This document shows, piece after piece, positions 49,528-58,833 of a stretch of DNA of 64,000 bases. Source of the stretch: Sphingobium sp. MI1205 (GTDB taxonomy: Bacteria > Pseudomonadota > Alphaproteobacteria > Sphingomonadales > Sphingomonadaceae). The number at the start of each line of letters is the position of its first letter. Within the stretch, counting starts at the first letter, position 1. The stretch is taken from positions 24,375-88,374 of the forward strand of contig NZ_CP005192.1 in assembly GCF_001563285.1 (NCBI RefSeq), written 5' to 3'. The notes under the pieces were generated by a model. It did no database searches. It was not told the DNA's origin and was given only the letters and a program-made list of their open reading frames with translations. A program made the position numbers and the translations under genes.

Positions 49528-50736
49528 TTACCGCGAACGAGAGGGCTTGCGCTCTTGCTGGCGCAGCACGGTATCCTCCCGTGCTATCCGAACAGCCTCA
49601 TTCTGGCGCTGTTGCTCAAAACGGGCCGCAGGAATCGGTCCACCGTTCTCGATCCGCTTGGCTACCGTTTCCTTCGCATTCTCGATGTAGCGCGCCTGGT
49701 CCTCCTTTTTGGGAAAGCGCGTCTTAGCTTCGATTGAGGCGGCCAGGACGTGCGATTGAGCGGCCTTGAATTGCGGATCGGTCGCATTCTCGCGGTGAGA
49801 GTTGCGGCGGAATTGTTCGGCCGCCGCGCGAGATTCGGTAGGGTCTTGCTTTGCCATGCTCGCTCTTTTCGTAGGGTCTTGAGCTTCGCGGGCCTTATCG
49901 CGCGCCGCCAGCCTCTCTCCCTCAAGCTTCAGCTGGGGAGAAGGCTCGAAGTCTTTGACGGCGACACCGGCGCGGGCAGCTTCCAGATAGACCGCCTTCT
50001 TGAAATCATCGCTGCCATGAACACGGATCGACTGCCAGCCATTATGCTTCGCAATGGCGACCGCATCGCCAATCGCATGGTCCTTGTTGATGCGGATGCC
50101 ATCTTGCCCCTTGATCGACATATCGGGCTTTTCATCGCGACCGCTCCGAAACAGATCGTCGCCTACGCGCAGATATTTTCGTTCGAGCTGGGCCGGTAGC
50201 GCCAAGGCTTTATCGTCAACCTGTTTGGCTTGGGGCTTCGACGTTGCCGCCTGATCGGCCCGCGAAGGTGCGGCCATTTCTTCCGGGCCGGCTTTTGCGC
50301 GCGCACCCTCATGAATGTTGAGCGTCTTGTCGGCCGAGGGGGAGGGCACCGCTTCACGCTTGGGTTTCTTCGGCCAGTTATCAATATCTTTCTGCGCGGC
50401 CGCCAGCTTTTCGCGCAGCTGATCGGGCGTGGCCTTGTCCGCCGACTGGAGGTAGGATTTGACGGAGGGGCTGTAGTAGCCCGGCACGGCGTTGGACCCA
50501 TCATTCTCCCAGGACGTCCAAGCCAGCTGCACGCGCTTGTCACCGACTTTCATATCAAGTGCCACATCGCCGTGGATATTTGATTTTGCGAACGCCTGAA
50601 TGGCTTCGGGGAAGGTCTGGAATACCTTAGCGCCTCGCGTGTCGCTGACCGTAAAAAGGCGCGCATCGGCTTTATCCGACGCCTTGGCCGGTGCATCTGC
50701 TGATTTTGCGGGTGCCTGTTCTCCGTTATCGGCCAT
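49528..50736 (-). CDS. LPD7-domain protein of the transfer operon
   Basis: 402 residues from MADNGEQAPAKSADAPA with AAGGAGAAGAAT upstream. Residues ~185-270 form a large polyvalent-protein-associated domain 7 (YLRVGDDLFRSGRDEKPDMS, GDAVAIAKHNGWQSIRVHG, FKKAVYLEAARAGVAV), a domain usually attached to relaxases or primases. The rest is low-complexity and charged. Its start overlaps the VirD4 stop by 11 bases. It may be a transferred effector or relaxosome partner that is encoded separately from the relaxase here. Confidence 0.75.
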   Translation of the reverse strand: MADNGEQAPAKSADAPAKASDKADARLFTVSDTRGAKVFQTFPEAIQAFAKSNIHGDVALDMKVGDKRVQLAWTSWENDGSNAVPGYYSPSVKSYLQSADKATPDQLREKLAAAQKDIDNWPKKPKREAVPSPSADKTLNIHEGARAKAGPEEMAAPSRADQAATSKPQAKQVDDKALALPAQLERKYLRVGDDLFRSGRDEKPDMSIKGQDGIRINKDHAIGDAVAIAKHNGWQSIRVHGSDDFKKAVYLEAARAGVAVKDFEPSPQLKLEGERLAARDKAREAQDPTKRASMAKQDPTESRAAAEQFRRNSHRENATDPQFKAAQSHVLAASIEAKTRFPKKEDQARYIENAKETVAKRIENGGPIPAARFEQQRQNEAVRIAREDTVLRQQERKPSRSR

Positions 50737-52642
50737 ATTCTTCTCCTTCACTTAGAACTAGATCCCGGCGCTGACCTTCCCATTCCTCTTTCGTCGGATC
50801 GGGACCAATAATGTCGTCGAAGTCGATTTCATCGAAAGCCATGCTGCCGTCCTTCACCGTGAGGTTCGGCATGTCGCGATCGAGGGCGAGAACGTCTTCG
50901 GGAATGTCCTGCACCTGGTCATCGGCCAGTGCGGAATAATCGTTGAAAGCCGCCAGCTCTTCATCGCTCAGATCATCGACGGGCACGATCGGCGCGACCG
51001 GCTTGGGCAGCGCCGGCACTGCCGGGGCAGTCGTCAGGCGCGAGCGGAAAACGGAATCCTTGAAATAGCGGATTTTCTTCCCGCGAATGACGGGGATACC
51101 GCCCCGGATGACGAGAATATCGTCTTCGGGCAGCTGCATCAGCTCTTGAGGGAGCATCAGTGCGCGCCGCTGTTCGGAGATTGTCTTGCTTCGATTGGCG
51201 AGCAATCCATGTATCGTCAGGGACCGGCTTTCCGCATCCTGACCGAGATAGCCGAGGCGTTCGGACAGTTCCTTTGCGACCCGCAGCTCCTTGGGCGTGA
51301 AGGCAATTTCGACCCCGCAGTTTGATACGATTTCGTCCGCGCCATGCTCACCATAGACATTCCGCAGCTGGGAGCGGGACTGGATGACGGGAAGCAGACG
51401 AAGCCCATAGCCGCGCACATAGGAGAACGCATTTGCAATGACCTGGGCGCGGCCGAGCCGCGCAAATTCGTCCAGAATGAGCAGCACGGACAGCTTTTCG
51501 CTTTCGTCGGGCAGTTGCCGCGTGTTGAGGTCGATCAGCTGTTGGAAAAACAGATTGTAGAGCGGCGCGACCCTATCGAGTTCATCCGGCGAAACGCCGA
51601 GATAGATCGAGGTCGGGATGCGGCGAAGGTCCGTCAGGGAAAAGTCGCTTTCGGCCGTCGCGCGATCGACAATGGGATTGATCCAGAGATTGAGCTTCGA
51701 GGTGACGGTCTGGATAATGCCGGTGAATGTGTTGTCCGCGCTGGACGTAAAATCGCTCAACGCGGCGCGGCACCCTTCCGATAGCGCACTATCGCCAGCT
51801 TCCTTGGCGAAGAATGCCTTCATCCCCGGCATCGTGATGGTCCGGTATATCTCGCCAAACGAGAAGGGACGTTCAGACTTGGCCGCGATCCATGATGCAA
51901 TGCCGACAAAGGCCGTGCGGGCTGATTCTGTCCAGAATGCCTCGCCCTTCTCCGGGGGCACGAAGAGCATCGTCGCGATCTTCTGCAATTCGACCAGGAC
52001 CTCAATTGGATCGGCCCTGTTGATGTAGCTAAGCGGGTTGTAGCGGGCCGTGCGGCCTTCTCTGTCCGTAGGGTTGAACAGCACAACCTTTTGGCCGCCC
52101 TTGCGGCGGAAACCCGCCGTGATTTCGTAGTTCTCACGCTTAATATCGAGCACGACAACCGAATCCGGCCATTGCAACAGATTGGGAATAACGATGCCGA
52201 CGCCCTTGCCCGATCCGGTAGGGGCTTCGAGCAATACATGCTCCATCTTACCCACCATGAGAAAGCCGTTGCGGAAAAAACCATTGCGGACGCGGCCGAG
52301 CACAATGCCCTTTTTCGCGCGAAGGCCCGCCTTGCGGATTTCACCTTCGCGCGCGAAACGAGCTTCACCGTGAAGGTTCTTTTTCGGCCGCAGGACGATC
52401 GCCATGAGCAATACCGGCAGCGGCACGCCTATGACCGCGCCTCGCCAAAGCGCTTCGGTCACGACAGGATCATGCCGGTAATACCAGAAGAAGCCGGGGA
52501 GCTTGAGCGGATCATAAGCCGCGGCGGGCATCTTGAGGAAGAACCACGCCACCGTGCCGGTCAGCAGGCCGATCAGCAGGAGCGTGATCGGAAGGAGGAC
52601 GAGGGCCAGTGCGAGCCTGTTAGAGCCTGTTTTCTGGATCAA
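50726..52642 (-). CDS. virD4: VirD4/TraG type IV coupling protein
   Basis: 638 residues. Two N-terminal membrane helices (about 10-35 and 68-85), then the FtsK/TrwB-like ATPase with Walker A EAPTGSGKGVG and Walker B LLILDEFARLGR. SRSQLRNVYGEHGADEIVSN and the GGIPVIRGKKIRYFKD end segment are typical of VirD4. The C-terminal ~90 residues are very acidic, a likely substrate-recruiting tail. It overlaps virB11 by 23 bases. Delivers relaxase-DNA to the VirB channel. Confidence 0.94.
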   Translation of the reverse strand: MIQKTGSNRLALALVLLPITLLLIGLLTGTVAWFFLKMPAAAYDPLKLPGFFWYYRHDPVVTEALWRGAVIGVPLPVLLMAIVLRPKKNLHGEARFAREGEIRKAGLRAKKGIVLGRVRNGFFRNGFLMVGKMEHVLLEAPTGSGKGVGIVIPNLLQWPDSVVVLDIKRENYEITAGFRRKGGQKVVLFNPTDREGRTARYNPLSYINRADPIEVLVELQKIATMLFVPPEKGEAFWTESARTAFVGIASWIAAKSERPFSFGEIYRTITMPGMKAFFAKEAGDSALSEGCRAALSDFTSSADNTFTGIIQTVTSKLNLWINPIVDRATAESDFSLTDLRRIPTSIYLGVSPDELDRVAPLYNLFFQQLIDLNTRQLPDESEKLSVLLILDEFARLGRAQVIANAFSYVRGYGLRLLPVIQSRSQLRNVYGEHGADEIVSNCGVEIAFTPKELRVAKELSERLGYLGQDAESRSLTIHGLLANRSKTISEQRRALMLPQELMQLPEDDILVIRGGIPVIRGKKIRYFKDSVFRSRLTTAPAVPALPKPVAPIVPVDDLSDEELAAFNDYSALADDQVQDIPEDVLALDRDMPNLTVKDGSMAFDEIDFDDIIGPDPTKEEWEGQRRDLVLSEGEEYGR

Positions 52643-53612
52643 AATATATCTCCGTCACGCGAAAGCGGCCTTCGACCTTCTTGGTCTGCACGACCACATC
52701 AACCAGCAGCTTGAGCAGGCTGCGAATGTCGTCACGGGCCAGATCGGCGCCGCCCTCGCTTTCCTTGACCAGCAATGTCAGCTGTTCGAACGCGAGTTCG
52801 GCCGAGTCCGCATGGATCGTCGTGATCGAGCCAGGATGGCCCGAGTTGACGTTGCGGAGATAGAAGAACGCGGTGCCGTCGCGCAGCTCCTGCAACAGTA
52901 TCCGGTCAGGCCGCATACGCAGGGCCGATTCCAGAAGATCCTTTGCAGAGATTTTCGCGGTGCCCTGCTTGTCCTTCGCGTAGAGCATGTGGACCACGTT
53001 ACGATGCGGGACCACCAGTTCGCGCGTGTCTTCGATCGTCAGCAGACGCTCATGCGGCGGAATGAGCTGGATCAGCCCCTTAGAGAGCGTCGTCTTTCCC
53101 GAGCCGGTAGCGCCAGAAATCAGGATATTCTTGCGGCCCTGGACTGCCTTTTGGAAAAATTCGACGTGCTTTCCTGCGTCGAGCAGATCGCGCAATTCAA
53201 CATCGAGCGGCGAGACTTGCCGGGTTGCGATCTTTGTCTCGCTAAACAGCCCACCGCGCTCGAAATCCTCCATCGTCAACGTCACCGATGATGGCTTGCG
53301 GATCGTGATGGACACTGTGCCGGCAGGCACAGCAGGTGGCACTACCAGCTGCACACGCTCGCCGCTGGGGAGGATTGTGGAGCAGATCGGCGTGGATTGG
53401 CTTATGTCCTGATGCGTGAACGCCGCCGCTGCCCGCGCGAGCGCGAGCAGCGACTTTTCATTGAGGTCGGGCAATGTCTCCCAGGACCACCCATCGCGCG
53501 TTTCAATCGCAGCCTCGCCAGCCTTGTTAATCACCAGCTCCGTTACGTCCTCACGCGCGAGCAGAGGGCGCAGCGGCAGCAAGGCGTTTTCGAGGACAGC
53601 CGTATTGCTCAT
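52620..53612 (-). CDS. virB11: VirB11 traffic ATPase
   Basis: 330 residues. Walker A GATGSGKTT at 167-175; the Asp box/Walker B and His box are readable in RLLTIEDTRELVVPHRNVV and NSGHPGSITTIHADSAELAF. Hexameric cytoplasmic ATPase that powers pilus assembly and substrate passage. Its ATG overlaps the virB10 stop (ATGA), so translation is coupled. Confidence 0.95.
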   Translation of the reverse strand: MSNTAVLENALLPLRPLLAREDVTELVINKAGEAAIETRDGWSWETLPDLNEKSLLALARAAAAFTHQDISQSTPICSTILPSGERVQLVVPPAVPAGTVSITIRKPSSVTLTMEDFERGGLFSETKIATRQVSPLDVELRDLLDAGKHVEFFQKAVQGRKNILISGATGSGKTTLSKGLIQLIPPHERLLTIEDTRELVVPHRNVVHMLYAKDKQGTAKISAKDLLESALRMRPDRILLQELRDGTAFFYLRNVNSGHPGSITTIHADSAELAFEQLTLLVKESEGGADLARDDIRSLLKLLVDVVVQTKKVEGRFRVTEIYFDPENRL

Positions 53613-54877
53613 TGGCCGCGCCGAAGCCGCAGGCCGTAGATGTTGGAGAAATCGAAATCGCGCGCGACCATGATCCCCACTTCCGCGCCCTGATTGATGC
53701 GAAGCACCGGCTGAATCTGCATCGTGTCCCGCAAGATCGTGTCGGACGCTTGGCTGGGAACCCGCGTGACATTATCCGCGTCGGAGACTTCCGAGGCGGC
53801 GATCGAGGCGGCGTCGTTAAGCGAGCTGAACAACAGTGCGGCCCCGAAGCGTTCCCAAAAGAAGTTCTTTACGCCGCCTGCCATGCCTGAACGGCCAAGC
53901 GCATCGCTGGCGGGCGAACCTACGTCGATCGCCACGCCGCGAGGCGTGACCGCGCGGTTCCACACCGCAAAGAGACGATATTTCCCGCGCTGGACGCCGG
54001 TTTGATATTCGCCCAGGACGCGCGTTCCTTTTTCCAGCAGAACGACGCGGCCGTTGTCCGAATAAATGTCGCGGGGAATGATGCAGCTGACATATCCGGG
54101 CTGACTGGAATCCATCGCGGTTTGCAGCACGCACGGAATGAACGAACCCGCGAGGATCAGCATATCGCGGTTGCCAATGTCGCGGCCCGAGACCCGATCA
54201 ATTTGCGAGGTCTGGCGCATGTTTTCGAGATTGGTCCGTCGCGATCCACCCTGCCCATCGCCATCGGCCGACGCACCAATCAACTGCGCGCCCTGTGCTC
54301 CTGTGCCGCCGCCCATGGGCAGGCCGGTGGCAGCTGCCACCGCTCCACCGACGCCGCCGCTGTTTTCGCCACCATAAGCCATGATCCCGGCGCGGCGTTG
54401 GGCCTCTGCGATGACTTGCCCCTCAGATTTTTGGGGGCGGCCGCTTGCCCCGGCTGTGCGGGGCGCTTGGCTTCCATCAAGGGCGGGCACTTCCGTCATG
54501 GGCACCGGCGCGTTCGGATCATTTGGCGCATCGGCAAGCGTTGGCGCTATGATCGACTTGGGATCGTAGTTGGCGAGCTGCCTTTCATCCGGCTTTTCGG
54601 CTTTCTCGGCTTTTTCGGTTGGATCGCTCCGCATCGCGTCGATTGTGCTGAAACCGAGCACGATCGCGCCGCAGGCAACCGCAGCGAGAACGACCGCTTT
54701 TTTGGGGTCGATCGACCTGTTCGGAAGAGCGGCAATCTTCGCCTGGCGCTCGCTTTGCCGCTCAATGTCTTCCGGATCGGGCACCGGCTCTGACGCAAGG
54801 GGCCGGTTTTCGACCGTCTCGCCCTGCGAAATGATGTTGTCGCCATGCGGCGCATTGTCATGATCGTTCGCAGCCAT
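53609..54877 (-). CDS. virB10: VirB10 core-complex protein
   Basis: 422 residues from MAANDHDNAPHGD. One membrane helix near 58-76 (KAVVLAAVACGAIVLGFSTI) is followed by a proline-rich periplasmic stretch and the TrbI/VirB10 barrel (SFIPCVLQTAMDSSQPGYVS, GTRVLGEYQTGVQRGKYRLF). The inner-to-outer membrane energy sensor of the T4SS. Palindrome site 5 lies within its coding sequence. The upstream open frame to 55105 overlaps virB9 and is rejected. Confidence 0.94.
   Translation of the reverse strand: MAANDHDNAPHGDNIISQGETVENRPLASEPVPDPEDIERQSERQAKIAALPNRSIDPKKAVVLAAVACGAIVLGFSTIDAMRSDPTEKAEKAEKPDERQLANYDPKSIIAPTLADAPNDPNAPVPMTEVPALDGSQAPRTAGASGRPQKSEGQVIAEAQRRAGIMAYGGENSGGVGGAVAAATGLPMGGGTGAQGAQLIGASADGDGQGGSRRTNLENMRQTSQIDRVSGRDIGNRDMLILAGSFIPCVLQTAMDSSQPGYVSCIIPRDIYSDNGRVVLLEKGTRVLGEYQTGVQRGKYRLFAVWNRAVTPRGVAIDVGSPASDALGRSGMAGGVKNFFWERFGAALLFSSLNDAASIAASEVSDADNVTRVPSQASDTILRDTMQIQPVLRINQGAEVGIMVARDFDFSNIYGLRLRRGQ
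54326..54341. repeat. 16-bp palindrome, site 5 (inside virB10)
   Basis: Exact GGTGGCAGCTGCCACC in the Gly/Ala-rich linker of VirB10 (codes for part of GGAVAAATGLP). Occurrence inside a gene suggests either a conserved protein-binding site or coincidence in GC-rich coding DNA. Confidence 0.7.
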
Positions 54878-54878
54878 C

Positions 54879-55721
54879 TTACTCAACCCCTGTGGTTCGC
54901 TCGACCAGCCCCGAGGCCGTGTCAGTTTTGGGATCGCGCCCGTAGTAATCAGTCTTCTGATTGTGGATGCAGAGCACTTCGAGGCCCCGGCGCAGCCGGA
55001 TCGTCCTGTAAACCCCGTGCAGCACCACATATTCATCGCGCACATCGAAGGAGGCGATGGCTTCCGATCCATCAGGATTGACGACGAAGAACGCAGGCAA
55101 CTCACGCTGGTTGGGGAAGCGCATCACCGTGAACTGTCCGTTGTCAGACACTTCGGAGGGCTGGATGGCCGTCGATCCTTGCATGATGTAATCGGCGTTG
55201 CGCGTGCCTTCCAGCACGCCAATATCGAGCGCCGACTTTACCGCGCCGCGCTCCAAGGCTTTCAGCTGGGCGAGCTGGGCCATTGCGGCTTGCGCCTGCG
55301 CTTCGGCCGCTTCCTGTTCAGGATAGCGGAACACGACAGTATAGAAGCCGCTGCCCCGCTGCGTTGGCGACAGAGCGAACCGATAGCTGCGAGGGCCATA
55401 GCGCGAACGGGTAATGACTGTCAGGTTCGTGCGACCCGCGCGCTCGCGCGGTTTGATGAAGAGCGAATTGGCAGCCGGTGCGACTTCCCAGGACACGGTA
55501 TCACCCAGCGCCACATGCTCGACCACTTCATCCTTGGCGAAGACGATTTCCGTGGCGATGCGGAACACGCCCGGAATCTCATAGACTTGCCGATCATTGT
55601 AGTTCGCTTCACGAACCCGGTGATCGAGCACAGTCGCATGGGGCGTTTCTTCGGCCATCGCCGGCGACGCTGCCAGCGCGATCGCGAGCGCAAACGGGGC
55701 GCTCCACTTCAATACGGTCAT
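54879..55721 (-). CDS. virB9: VirB9 outer-membrane complex protein
   Basis: 280 residues with a signal peptide ([23 protein letters not shown]). The N-terminal domain shows [18 protein letters not shown]; the C-terminal VirB10/VirB7-binding domain shows [20 protein letters not shown] and [18 protein letters not shown]. Forms the outer ring of the core complex with VirB7 and VirB10. The start overlaps the virB8 stop as ATGA. Confidence 0.94.
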   Translation of the reverse strand: MTVLKWSAPFALAIALAASPAMAEETPHATVLDHRVREANYNDRQVYEIPGVFRIATEIVFAKDEVVEHVALGDTVSWEVAPAANSLFIKPRERAGRTNLTVITRSRYGPRSYRFALSPTQRGSGFYTVVFRYPEQEAAEAQAQAAMAQLAQLKALERGAVKSALDIGVLEGTRNADYIMQGSTAIQPSEVSDNGQFTVMRFPNQRELPAFFVVNPDGSEAIASFDVRDEYVVLHGVYRTIRLRRGLEVLCIHNQKTDYYGRDPKTDTASGLVERTTGVE

Positions 55722-56401
55722 TGGGGCACCTCCACGTCAGCACGATAGCTCTCGACCTGATAGCCAAGCGGATTCTTGAAGCGGTCCACTTCCTTGCTCG
55801 GCGTGCCATCGACCTTGTATTTGATGGTCGCGACGGCATCGGTTTTGGTCGAGTTCGAGCCGGTCACAGATTCTTTGGTGAAATAGACCTGCGCGACATT
55901 GCCGCCCAGGAATGACACCCGCTTGATTTCGACAAAAACATCGGTGCGGTTCGCCAAGATGTTTTGCGGACTTTGGGGATTGTCAGTCTTGTAGAAGCGC
56001 GACCACCGATCCTGTTCGGGCCGCGCTGACATGACCATGACCGCATCGAAATATTCTTCGCGAGCGGCTGCTATCCAGCCTTCGCGATAGCGAACATAGG
56101 TTGCGAGGAAATACTTACGGACCGCCTCGTCATAGGTGATCGTCGCGTCACCGTGGAGCTTGGCGGCGATCGACGCCTCGCCCGTGTTACGGTCCACCGT
56201 GATAACATATGGCTCGACCGTTTTCAGAGGCGTCAGGGCTGCAACGGCCACAACGCCAGCAGTCGCCAGGGCGCCAGCAACGCCAGCGACGACCCACGCC
56301 AGCTTTTTGGAGCGCTCGGCCGCCGCAAGCTTGTCACGTTCCCAGCTTGCAGCCTCTTCAAAATAGGCTTTCAGCTCGTCCTTTGGAATACCAACTGCCA
56401 T
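55718..56401 (-). CDS. virB8: VirB8 inner-membrane assembly protein
   Basis: 227 residues. A short cytoplasmic start ([20 protein letters not shown]) is followed by one membrane helix (about 35-56) and the periplasmic NTF2-like domain ([49 protein letters not shown]). It nucleates the channel. Followed immediately by virB9. Confidence 0.94.
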   Translation of the reverse strand: MAVGIPKDELKAYFEEAASWERDKLAAAERSKKLAWVVAGVAGALATAGVVAVAALTPLKTVEPYVITVDRNTGEASIAAKLHGDATITYDEAVRKYFLATYVRYREGWIAAAREEYFDAVMVMSARPEQDRWSRFYKTDNPQSPQNILANRTDVFVEIKRVSFLGGNVAQVYFTKESVTGSNSTKTDAVATIKYKVDGTPSKEVDRFKNPLGYQVESYRADVEVPQ

Positions 56402-56410
56402 CGTAACACC

Positions 56411-56731
56411 TCAGCAATTCGAGTAGATCGGGCCACGCAGCGAGGCGCTTAGGCGCGGCACTTCGACCGCCCGCGATGCGTCCGACTGTTCATTGCCCGG
56501 AGTTGCAGGGTCCGCCGGGGCCACGTCCGGCGTTGCCGGTGCACCCTGATTGAACACGTCCACATTTGCCGGGGCGGTTCGCTGTGCGGCCTGATCCGGG
56601 ATCGAGGGAAGGGTAAGCCCATGCGGATTTGCGGGCCGCATCGGCCCCTCGCATTTGGCTGGCTTTTTGACGGGCTGACCGGCGCAGGCCGCCAGCGCTA
56701 GGCAGATTCCGAGTCCAAGCAACTTGCGCAT
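56411..56731 (-). CDS. virB7: VirB7-like lipoprotein
   Basis: 106 residues from MRKLLGLGICLALAACAG. The lipobox LAAC marks lipidation at C17. The rest is proline-rich and unstructured. Position between virB6 and virB8 identifies it as the VirB7 lipoprotein, which binds VirB9 at the outer membrane. It is longer than Agrobacterium VirB7 (55 residues). Confidence 0.75.
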   Translation of the reverse strand: MRKLLGLGICLALAACAGQPVKKPAKCEGPMRPANPHGLTLPSIPDQAAQRTAPANVDVFNQGAPATPDVAPADPATPGNEQSDASRAVEVPRLSASLRGPIYSNC

Positions 56732-56741
56732 ATTCGTTCCC

Positions 56742-57758
56742 TCAAGCTCTGGTGATTGTGTTTCGGTTGCGCCAACGGCGAACCGCCGACGAGAAGCCCC
56801 GTCCCATGCTGGCCCCCATGGCGCGGGCATCGCTGGCCGCGTGGCCTGCGCCCGTTGCCACTGCCCCGCCACCGCTCATTACGGCGTTGCCGAACTGCGA
56901 AACCATCGCAGCAGCACCGCCGCCCAGCGAGGCCGCAATTCCGGGGATTTGTAGGAAGAAGAAGCAGGCGAGGACGTAGAAGGCGATGATGCGAACGCAT
57001 GTGTCCCAAACGTGCTCGAACTGACCGTCGAAGGATGCTGTTGCGGATTCTGCGACGTTGGCGACGACAAGCACCAGCAACAGCGCGAACAACGACAGCA
57101 TCAAGAAATTCAGGACGCTACCGAGCCACGAGAAGAAGTAGCTTCTGGTGGAATCGAAGAGCAGCGCACCGACAAAGATCGGGCCAACCACCGCCAGACA
57201 GGCCAGCGCGAACAGCGCATAGAGTACGATCACAAAACCAACCGCGAGCGCGAACAACGCGGCTACAGCGGTTAGCAAGATGATTATGGTTGCGCCGATG
57301 CACAGAATGATCGCAGTCGCCGCCCCCTGCAAATCCCACATGCTGGCGTTCTGCTCAGCATATTCCTTAGTGGCATCCTGCATCCCTATCAGCGCAACAT
57401 CGACGCGCGCCCACATCGTATCAAACGACCCGCCGACGCCATTAGGCGAGTTCCCGATGATTGAGGCAAACTCGTTAGGAAGCCCCGTCACGATCATTTG
57501 TGCAATTGATGCTCCGTAAAGGCTTGTCACAGCCCAATAGAGTGCAGCGAGCATGAGGGAGCGATAGACGTATTCGCGGAATGGGTATTGCACAGCACCG
57601 CGCATGATAGCGTAGCCGAGCAGTATAATATAAATCACCATTCCCGTGCGGAGCGGCCCAGCGATCCAGCCAACGAACCCAGCGTAGTTTGAAACTACAG
57701 ACGAATTGAGTTCGTTGACAAAGCCCTGATAGGCATTCGTGAATAGATCGTATTCCAC
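56742..57758 (-). CDS. virB6: VirB6 polytopic membrane protein
   Basis: 338 residues from a GTG with GCGGAG upstream (VEYDLFTNAYQGFVNELNSS); the longer open frame to 57848 overlaps the previous gene. Six or more hydrophobic segments (FVGWIAGPLRTGMVIYIILL, ATAIILCIGATIIILLTAVA and others) precede a Gly/Ala-rich C-terminus. Forms the inner-membrane part of the T4SS channel. Confidence 0.9.
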   Translation of the reverse strand: MEYDLFTNAYQGFVNELNSSVVSNYAGFVGWIAGPLRTGMVIYIILLGYAIMRGAVQYPFREYVYRSLMLAALYWAVTSLYGASIAQMIVTGLPNEFASIIGNSPNGVGGSFDTMWARVDVALIGMQDATKEYAEQNASMWDLQGAATAIILCIGATIIILLTAVAALFALAVGFVIVLYALFALACLAVVGPIFVGALLFDSTRSYFFSWLGSVLNFLMLSLFALLLVLVVANVAESATASFDGQFEHVWDTCVRIIAFYVLACFFFLQIPGIAASLGGGAAAMVSQFGNAVMSGGGAVATGAGHAASDARAMGASMGRGFSSAVRRWRNRNTITRA

Positions 57759-57798
57759 CAGATCGCTCCGCGTTATTATATAATCGAGCTTCGAGCTT

Positions 57799-58104
57799 TC
57801 ACATTCCCGCCGCTTTGCGTGCGCGAGCCATCTGATCTTCTCGGTCACGGGAATATTTGATCGACGCGATGGCAGACTTGATGCCTCCGCAATTCTTGGC
57901 GACGGGAATGGGAAGATCGGATTGTTTGAGTTCGCTGTTCATGATCTTGTCGCACTCCGATACGATCACCGGAATTTGATCTTCATTGGCTTTGAGCCAT
58001 TCCACGTCGTGGTAGGTCATGAGGATTTCAGGGAAAACGGGCGCGCGTTGGCAGCCGGCAATTATGCCGGCTGCGCTCAATGCTACTAAGGCCATCTTCC
58101 GCAT
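57799..58104 (-). CDS. EexN-like entry-exclusion lipoprotein
   Basis: 101 residues. Signal with lipobox (LSAAGIIAGC). The body (MTYHDVEWLKANEDQIPVIV then KNCGGIKSAIASI) matches the small EexN/TrbK type of entry-exclusion lipoprotein, which sits between virB5 and virB6 in this operon class. Its last ~18 residues (YSRDREDQMARARKAAGM) nearly repeat the end of VirB5. Expected to block conjugation into cells already carrying the plasmid. Confidence 0.7.
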   Translation of the reverse strand: MRKMALVALSAAGIIAGCQRAPVFPEILMTYHDVEWLKANEDQIPVIVSECDKIMNSELKQSDLPIPVAKNCGGIKSAIASIKYSRDREDQMARARKAAGM

Positions 58105-58106
58105 TC

Positions 58107-58820
58107 TTACATTCCCGCCGCTGCCCGCGCGCGGGCCAGTTGCTCTTCACGATCGCGGGAATAGCTAGAGAGCGCTTCCGCCGTTTTGGCCGCTTGTTCG
58201 GCCCGACGCGCCCGCTCCATGGCATCGACGCGGAGCTGGTCGTTCATCATCGACGCGCTTTCAAGCTGGATGCGCGCTTGAAGGTCAGCAACTTCCTTGG
58301 CCGTTGATGCCGACGCTAGGCGGCTGCGCAGTTCTTCCAGGCCTTCGCCGCGCGATGTGGCCGCTTCGCCCATCCCTTCGGCCATGGCCTTGTCCATCGC
58401 GATCGAGCGCGCCGACTGATAGCGAACATCAGTCTGATCGCCATTCGCGGACACGCCGAGACGTTCGAGCATGTCCTGATAGATCGCATCGGAACGGCCG
58501 CCGTAGCCGCCGCCGCCGCTGAAATCGCCGCGCGCCATGCGTTGGAGGGAGTTCACATCGACGCCGAGCGTGCGAAGCGAATCCGTCTTGAGCTGGTTGG
58601 CGATCGAGGAAACATCGGTCAGCTGGTTCAGCCCTTGGTAGAGCTGCTGCGCTTCCGCAATCTGCTGGCGACCCTGCTCAATCATCTGCATGGTCTTCTG
58701 GATTTGTTCGATATGCTTGAGCACGGACGTGCTATCGAACACAGGGATACCCTGCGCACTGGCTGGCGTCGCGGCCGCAAGGCTCCCGATCGACACAGCC
58801 GCCAAGAAAAGCTGCTTCAT
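58107..58820 (-). CDS. virB5: VirB5 minor pilus protein
   Basis: 237 residues from MKQLFLAAVSIGSLAAATPA, with a signal peptide. Helical body with LKHIEQIQKTMQMIEQGRQQ and a long C-terminal helix. The extreme C-terminus (YSRDREEQLARARAAAGM) is shared with the next gene. Pilus-tip adhesin and assembly factor. Two bases separate it from the EexN-like gene. Confidence 0.9.
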   Translation of the reverse strand: MKQLFLAAVSIGSLAAATPASAQGIPVFDSTSVLKHIEQIQKTMQMIEQGRQQIAEAQQLYQGLNQLTDVSSIANQLKTDSLRTLGVDVNSLQRMARGDFSGGGGYGGRSDAIYQDMLERLGVSANGDQTDVRYQSARSIAMDKAMAEGMGEAATSRGEGLEELRSRLASASTAKEVADLQARIQLESASMMNDQLRVDAMERARRAEQAAKTAEALSSYSRDREEQLARARAAAGM

Positions 58821-58833
58821 AGTCTCACTCCTT

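Noticed and set aside
44049..54341. The dispersed palindromes as a CRISPR array
   Set aside because: Only five copies, spaced by 0.1 to 5 kb and partly inside genes; no regular spacers and no cas genes in the window.
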